From the NCBI GenBank assembly GCA_017408205.1, contig JAFQVC010000159.1:1-8979 (forward strand): DNA of 8,979 bases, in the 5' to 3' direction. Position 1 is the stretch's first letter. The number at the start of each line of letters is the position of its first letter. The notes beneath the pieces are model-generated. The model did not search any database, was not told the DNA's origin, and worked only from the letters and a program-made list of their open reading frames with translations. This document shows positions 7,113-8,979 of this stretch, one piece after another. A program made the position numbers and the translations under genes. The stretch comes from Clostridia bacterium. Its GTDB lineage: Bacteria; Bacillota; Clostridia; Monoglobales; Firm-18.

Positions 7113-7612
7113 CTGTTTTTATACTTAATCATTATTTTAACCAGAGGATTGAATAACAATAATACTGTAACAAAAGTGCACATTATCTGCGGAACAACTG
7201 TGTAAACAGACGAAAACATATATGTAATTGCTGCATTCTTACTAAAACCGAAAAACAGGGGTGTAATAATATTGTCAATTAAAGTGAAAAGAGCAGTAAA
7301 TATAACTGAACATAATGTTATAATGCTTAGATTGTCTGTTTTTTTGCCAAGAAATCCAAAAAACAACGCAAATAAATTATAGTAAATTAAGTAAAGTATT
7401 ATTACTTTTAAATCAAACCCAAAAACAAGACACCTTACTAAAGAAAATACAGTAGAAACTATTACACCTTTTACACTTCCGAAAACAAAACAGTAGCAAA
7501 GCAATAATACGGTGACAATTTCAATACCGCTTATAAAACTAAGAACATATTGAGAAGATATTAAAAGTGCAACGTACAGTCCCATAAATGAAATATACTT
7601 AATGCTTTTCAT
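7109..7612 (-). CDS. Predicted ECF transporter S component, likely for cobalamin
   Basis: A hydrophobic protein of 167 residues with about five to six membrane segments (roughly 7-27, 31-46, 48-65, 68-90, 94-120 and 130-157) and a basic C-terminal tail. Size and layout, including the stretch ending VFGSVKG (43-49), resemble S components, the membrane proteins that bind vitamins for energy-coupling-factor transporters and borrow a shared ATPase/T module encoded elsewhere. No EcfA or EcfT gene is in the window. Cobalamin is inferred from the riboswitch and the DUF4430 lipoprotein just upstream. Its ATG shares one base with the lipoprotein stop (TAATG), and its own ribosome site is weak, so translation is probably coupled. 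It could instead be a related small membrane protein of unknown substrate. I assign no gene symbol. Confidence 0.75.
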   Translation of the reverse strand: MKSIKYISFMGLYVALLISSQYVLSFISGIEIVTVLLLCYCFVFGSVKGVIVSTVFSLVRCLVFGFDLKVIILYLIYYNLFALFFGFLGKKTDNLSIITLCSVIFTALFTLIDNIITPLFFGFSKNAAITYMFSSVYTVVPQIMCTFVTVLLLFNPLVKIMIKYKNS

Positions 7613-8010
7613 TATTTATACACCCAAAAATATAACATACCAGGTTTTATTTTTAATTTGTCAGCTCCAAAAAGTGACGAACCGTAAATATTTCCGTTGT
7701 ATTCAATAGTGCCCCAACCTGTATTTGCGTTTTCTTCATCGGAAGTATATAACATCCAGCATTTACTGAAATCATCTTTGTTGTAAAGTCCGTTTACAGA
7801 TGTAATCATTCCATCACTTTCCGTGTATTCAAATTCACCGTTTTCTTTTAGTTTCTCCATATAATCACTTAAAAATTCGCAGTCATAAGCGGATTGCTCA
7901 GTAACAGAAATTACATATAAAGTTTCTCCTTCCGAAACAACTAATGGCTCCTTTGAAGTGCAGGACACAAGTGTAATTAAAACAAGCACAACACAAAATA
8001 ACTTTTTCAT
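7612..8010 (-). CDS. DUF4430 (transcobalamin-like) lipoprotein, putative cobalamin-binding protein
   Basis: A 132-residue lipoprotein: basic start MKK, hydrophobic core (4-15), lipobox LVSC with the lipidated C17, then a small extracellular domain. The domain has the DUF4430 pattern related to the C-terminal beta domain of intrinsic factor and transcobalamin: GMITSVNGLYN (67-77), CWMLYTSDEENANTG (84-98) and the closing strand KIKPGMLYFWVYK (120-132). I infer capture of cobalamin or a related corrinoid at the cell surface for the S component encoded next. The ATG at 8010 has a perfect AGGAGGAA site (8016-8023). The frame can be extended to an ATG at 8091, but that part spans the riboswitch terminator and is not coding. 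Expression should fall when cobalamin is plentiful. The domain call rests on motif memory, not a search. Confidence 0.8.
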   Translation of the reverse strand: MKKLFCVVLVLITLVSCTSKEPLVVSEGETLYVISVTEQSAYDCEFLSDYMEKLKENGEFEYTESDGMITSVNGLYNKDDFSKCWMLYTSDEENANTGWGTIEYNGNIYGSSLFGADKLKIKPGMLYFWVYK

Positions 8011-8028
8011 AATAGTTCCTCCTAAAAT

Positions 8029-8051
8029 AAAAAAAGTGCCGACAATGGCAC
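8029..8051 (-). terminator. Riboswitch-controlled intrinsic terminator
   Basis: On the minus strand GTGCC (8051-8047), a six-base loop and GGCAC (8040-8036) form a hairpin followed by seven Us (8035-8029), just before the lipoprotein ribosome site. A competing antiterminator pairs 8076-8069 (GGCAATGG) with 8048-8041 (CCATTGTC, one G-U pair), using the two Cs at 8048-8047 needed by the terminator, so the two folds exclude each other. Confidence 0.8.
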
Positions 8052-8095
8052 AAAATAATGTATTTTCTCCATTGCCCAAGAAAATTAACAAACAA

Positions 8096-8194
8096 ATCCG
8101 TCGGACAGGTATTCGGACTGTAACCGTAATGACTGTTGTGACGGATTTTCACCGCACTTCCCCTGTAAAAATGAATTAATCATACGCGACGAAT
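8096..8194 (-). promoter_or_regulatory. Cobalamin riboswitch aptamer
   Basis: The minus strand carries the conserved cobalamin aptamer blocks: GGGGAAGTGCGGTGAAAATC (8164-8145) and the B12 box AGTCCGAATACCTGTC (8119-8104). The closing helix pairs 8194-8187 with 8103-8096 (eight pairs, one G-U), and a second helix pairs ACAGG with CCTGT. At about 99 bases, with little sequence between the two blocks, it is a compact form lacking large peripheral domains. I cannot tell which Rfam subclass fits best. It sits between a consensus promoter and a terminator/antiterminator pair ahead of the lipoprotein and S-component genes, and should turn them off when cobalamin binds. Confidence 0.92.
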
Positions 8195-8208
8195 ATTTAA
8201 TTTTTTTA

Positions 8209-8237
8209 ATTATATCATCAAACAAAAAAACTGTCAA
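8209..8237 (-). promoter_or_regulatory. Consensus promoter of the B12 riboswitch transcript
   Basis: The minus strand has exact TTGACA (8237-8232), a 17-base spacer and exact TATAAT (8214-8209), with a TG one base before the -10. Transcription would start near 8202, just ahead of the aptamer. The -35 lies inside the 3' arm of the terminator of the preceding gene. Confidence 0.85.
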
Positions 8238-8254
8238 CAGCAGTTGACAGTTTT
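8224..8254 (-). terminator. Intrinsic terminator of the ornithine cyclodeaminase-family gene
   Basis: A perfect 12-base stem (8254-8243 with 8238-8227) with a four-base loop is followed by a run of seven Us on the minus strand (8230-8224, partly within the stem). It starts ten bases past the stop codon of the upstream gene. Confidence 0.92.
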
Positions 8255-8264
8255 AACTTGTGTT

Positions 8265-8979
8265 TTATTCCCAGAAAGGAAGTTTTATTCCCTTTTCAGA
8301 TTTTACAGCATTTTTATAACAACGGGCAGTAACAGCGATATCCATAATTCCCGCACCTACTGCGTTAAAATAAATAATTTCATCATCGTTTTCACGCCCT
8401 GCTTTTGTTCCGTTAACTATATCCCCGATTTCAGCGTAAAGGTCTTCGTCTTTAAACAGTCCGTCTTTCCACATAAGAGCAACTGTGCTTATCATACGGT
8501 GCTTTACGTTTTCCCAGTAATCAACTACAACTTTACTAGATTTATTTACACATTCATTATCCACTTCGTAATCAGCCATATTCATAACAAGGGCACCTTT
8601 TTTTAGCCATTCACCTTTAATAAAAGGCTCGCTTGCAAGAGTTACACAGTCAATAATATCACTCTGTTTTGTTGCAAACTCTATATCGTCAGTTGGAATA
8701 GCTTTTATATCGGGGTATTTCGAATTTACTTCATCTGCAAAACGCTGAGCATTTTCAGGTCTTATATCATATATGTAAAGAGTTTTTATTGTAGGTCTGG
8801 CGATAAGGGCTGCTTCAAGTTGGGTTGGCGCCTGTGCCCCTGCTCCGCATATAGTCATAACTGACGCATCTTTCTTTGCAAGGTGTTTGATTGCAACACC
8901 GCCTGACGCTCCAGTTCTCATTGTGCTTACCTTTGTTCCGTCAGCAACACCTTCTTGATTTCCCGATTTTTCGCGTGAT
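8265..8979 (-). CDS. Ornithine cyclodeaminase/mu-crystallin family protein, N-terminus outside window
   Basis: The frame is open to the window edge, so only the C-terminal 238 codons are seen (a full member has about 320-350 residues). An internal ATG at 8921 is not the start, because the family motif begins just upstream with VSTMRTGA. Features: the RTGA signature that contacts substrate phosphate or carboxylate in this fold, the NAD(P)-binding loop GAGAQAPTQLEAAL, an acidic strand end (YIYDIRPENA), and the family C-terminal half ending KLPFWE. Members include ornithine cyclodeaminase, alanine dehydrogenase and imine or ketimine reductases, and the sequence alone does not choose among them. 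A strong terminator follows, and the next transcript starts from its own promoter, so a functional link to the B12 genes is not indicated. Confidence 0.88.
   Translation of the reverse strand, partial: SREKSGNQEGVADGTKVSTMRTGASGGVAIKHLAKKDASVMTICGAGAQAPTQLEAALIARPTIKTLYIYDIRPENAQRFADEVNSKYPDIKAIPTDDIEFATKQSDIIDCVTLASEPFIKGEWLKKGALVMNMADYEVDNECVNKSSKVVVDYWENVKHRMISTVALMWKDGLFKDEDLYAEIGDIVNGTKAGRENDDEIIYFNAVGAGIMDIAVTARCYKNAVKSEKGIKLPFWE

Noticed and set aside
8011..8091. In-frame extension of the lipoprotein to an upstream ATG at 8091
   Set aside because: It would place coding sequence across the riboswitch terminator and antiterminator, and the ATG at 8010 has a perfect ribosome site and begins a textbook lipoprotein signal peptide.
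7898..8179. Open frames on both strands across the riboswitch and lipoprotein start
   Set aside because: They have no ribosome sites or recognisable composition and overlap a structured RNA leader and a better-supported gene.
8244..8606. A 120-codon plus-strand open frame opposite the ornithine cyclodeaminase-family gene
   Set aside because: It is antisense to a conserved enzyme and begins inside that gene's terminator region, with no initiation signals.

Overview
The window looks like a chromosomal stretch of a low-GC, Gram-positive anaerobe of the Clostridia type. The reasons are AT-rich intergenic DNA, strong AGGAGG-like ribosome binding sites, near-consensus sigma-A promoters, a lipoprotein signal peptide, a riboswitch with an intrinsic terminator, and a short single-chain aconitase next to a clostridial-type isocitrate dehydrogenase. 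This is inferred from gene content and signals, not from a database match. All eight protein genes lie on the minus strand, so transcription runs from high to low coordinates. I see no mobile element, tRNA, rRNA or CRISPR array. No gap between genes exceeds about 260 bases.

In transcription order: (1) 8979-8265 holds the C-terminal part of an ornithine cyclodeaminase/mu-crystallin family gene, closed by a strong terminator. (2) 8254-7109 is a small vitamin B12 regulon: a consensus promoter, a cobalamin riboswitch with a terminator/antiterminator platform, a lipoprotein with a DUF4430 (transcobalamin-like) domain, and a membrane protein resembling an ECF-transporter S component, overlapping the lipoprotein gene by one base. 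Together they look like a cobalamin capture and uptake unit. (3) 7112-4195 is a trkA-trkH potassium uptake operon with its own consensus promoter and terminator. (4) 4207-3137 is tsaD, for the universal tRNA t6A modification, with its own promoter. (5) 3002-1 is an aconitase-isocitrate dehydrogenase operon, the citrate to 2-oxoglutarate arm that in anaerobes usually feeds glutamate synthesis. The last gene runs off the window edge.

The region is compact. Two promoters (for tsaD and for the B12 unit) have their -35 element inside the terminator hairpin of the preceding gene, and a third (for trkA) has its -35 across the stop codon of the preceding gene. Two genes (acn and tsaD) appear to start at non-AUG codons a few codons inside the longest open frame, because the Shine-Dalgarno sequence lies within or across the longer start. 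The most interesting item is the riboswitch-controlled pairing of a DUF4430 surface lipoprotein with an ECF-like S component, because ECF transporters normally work without a separate binding protein.
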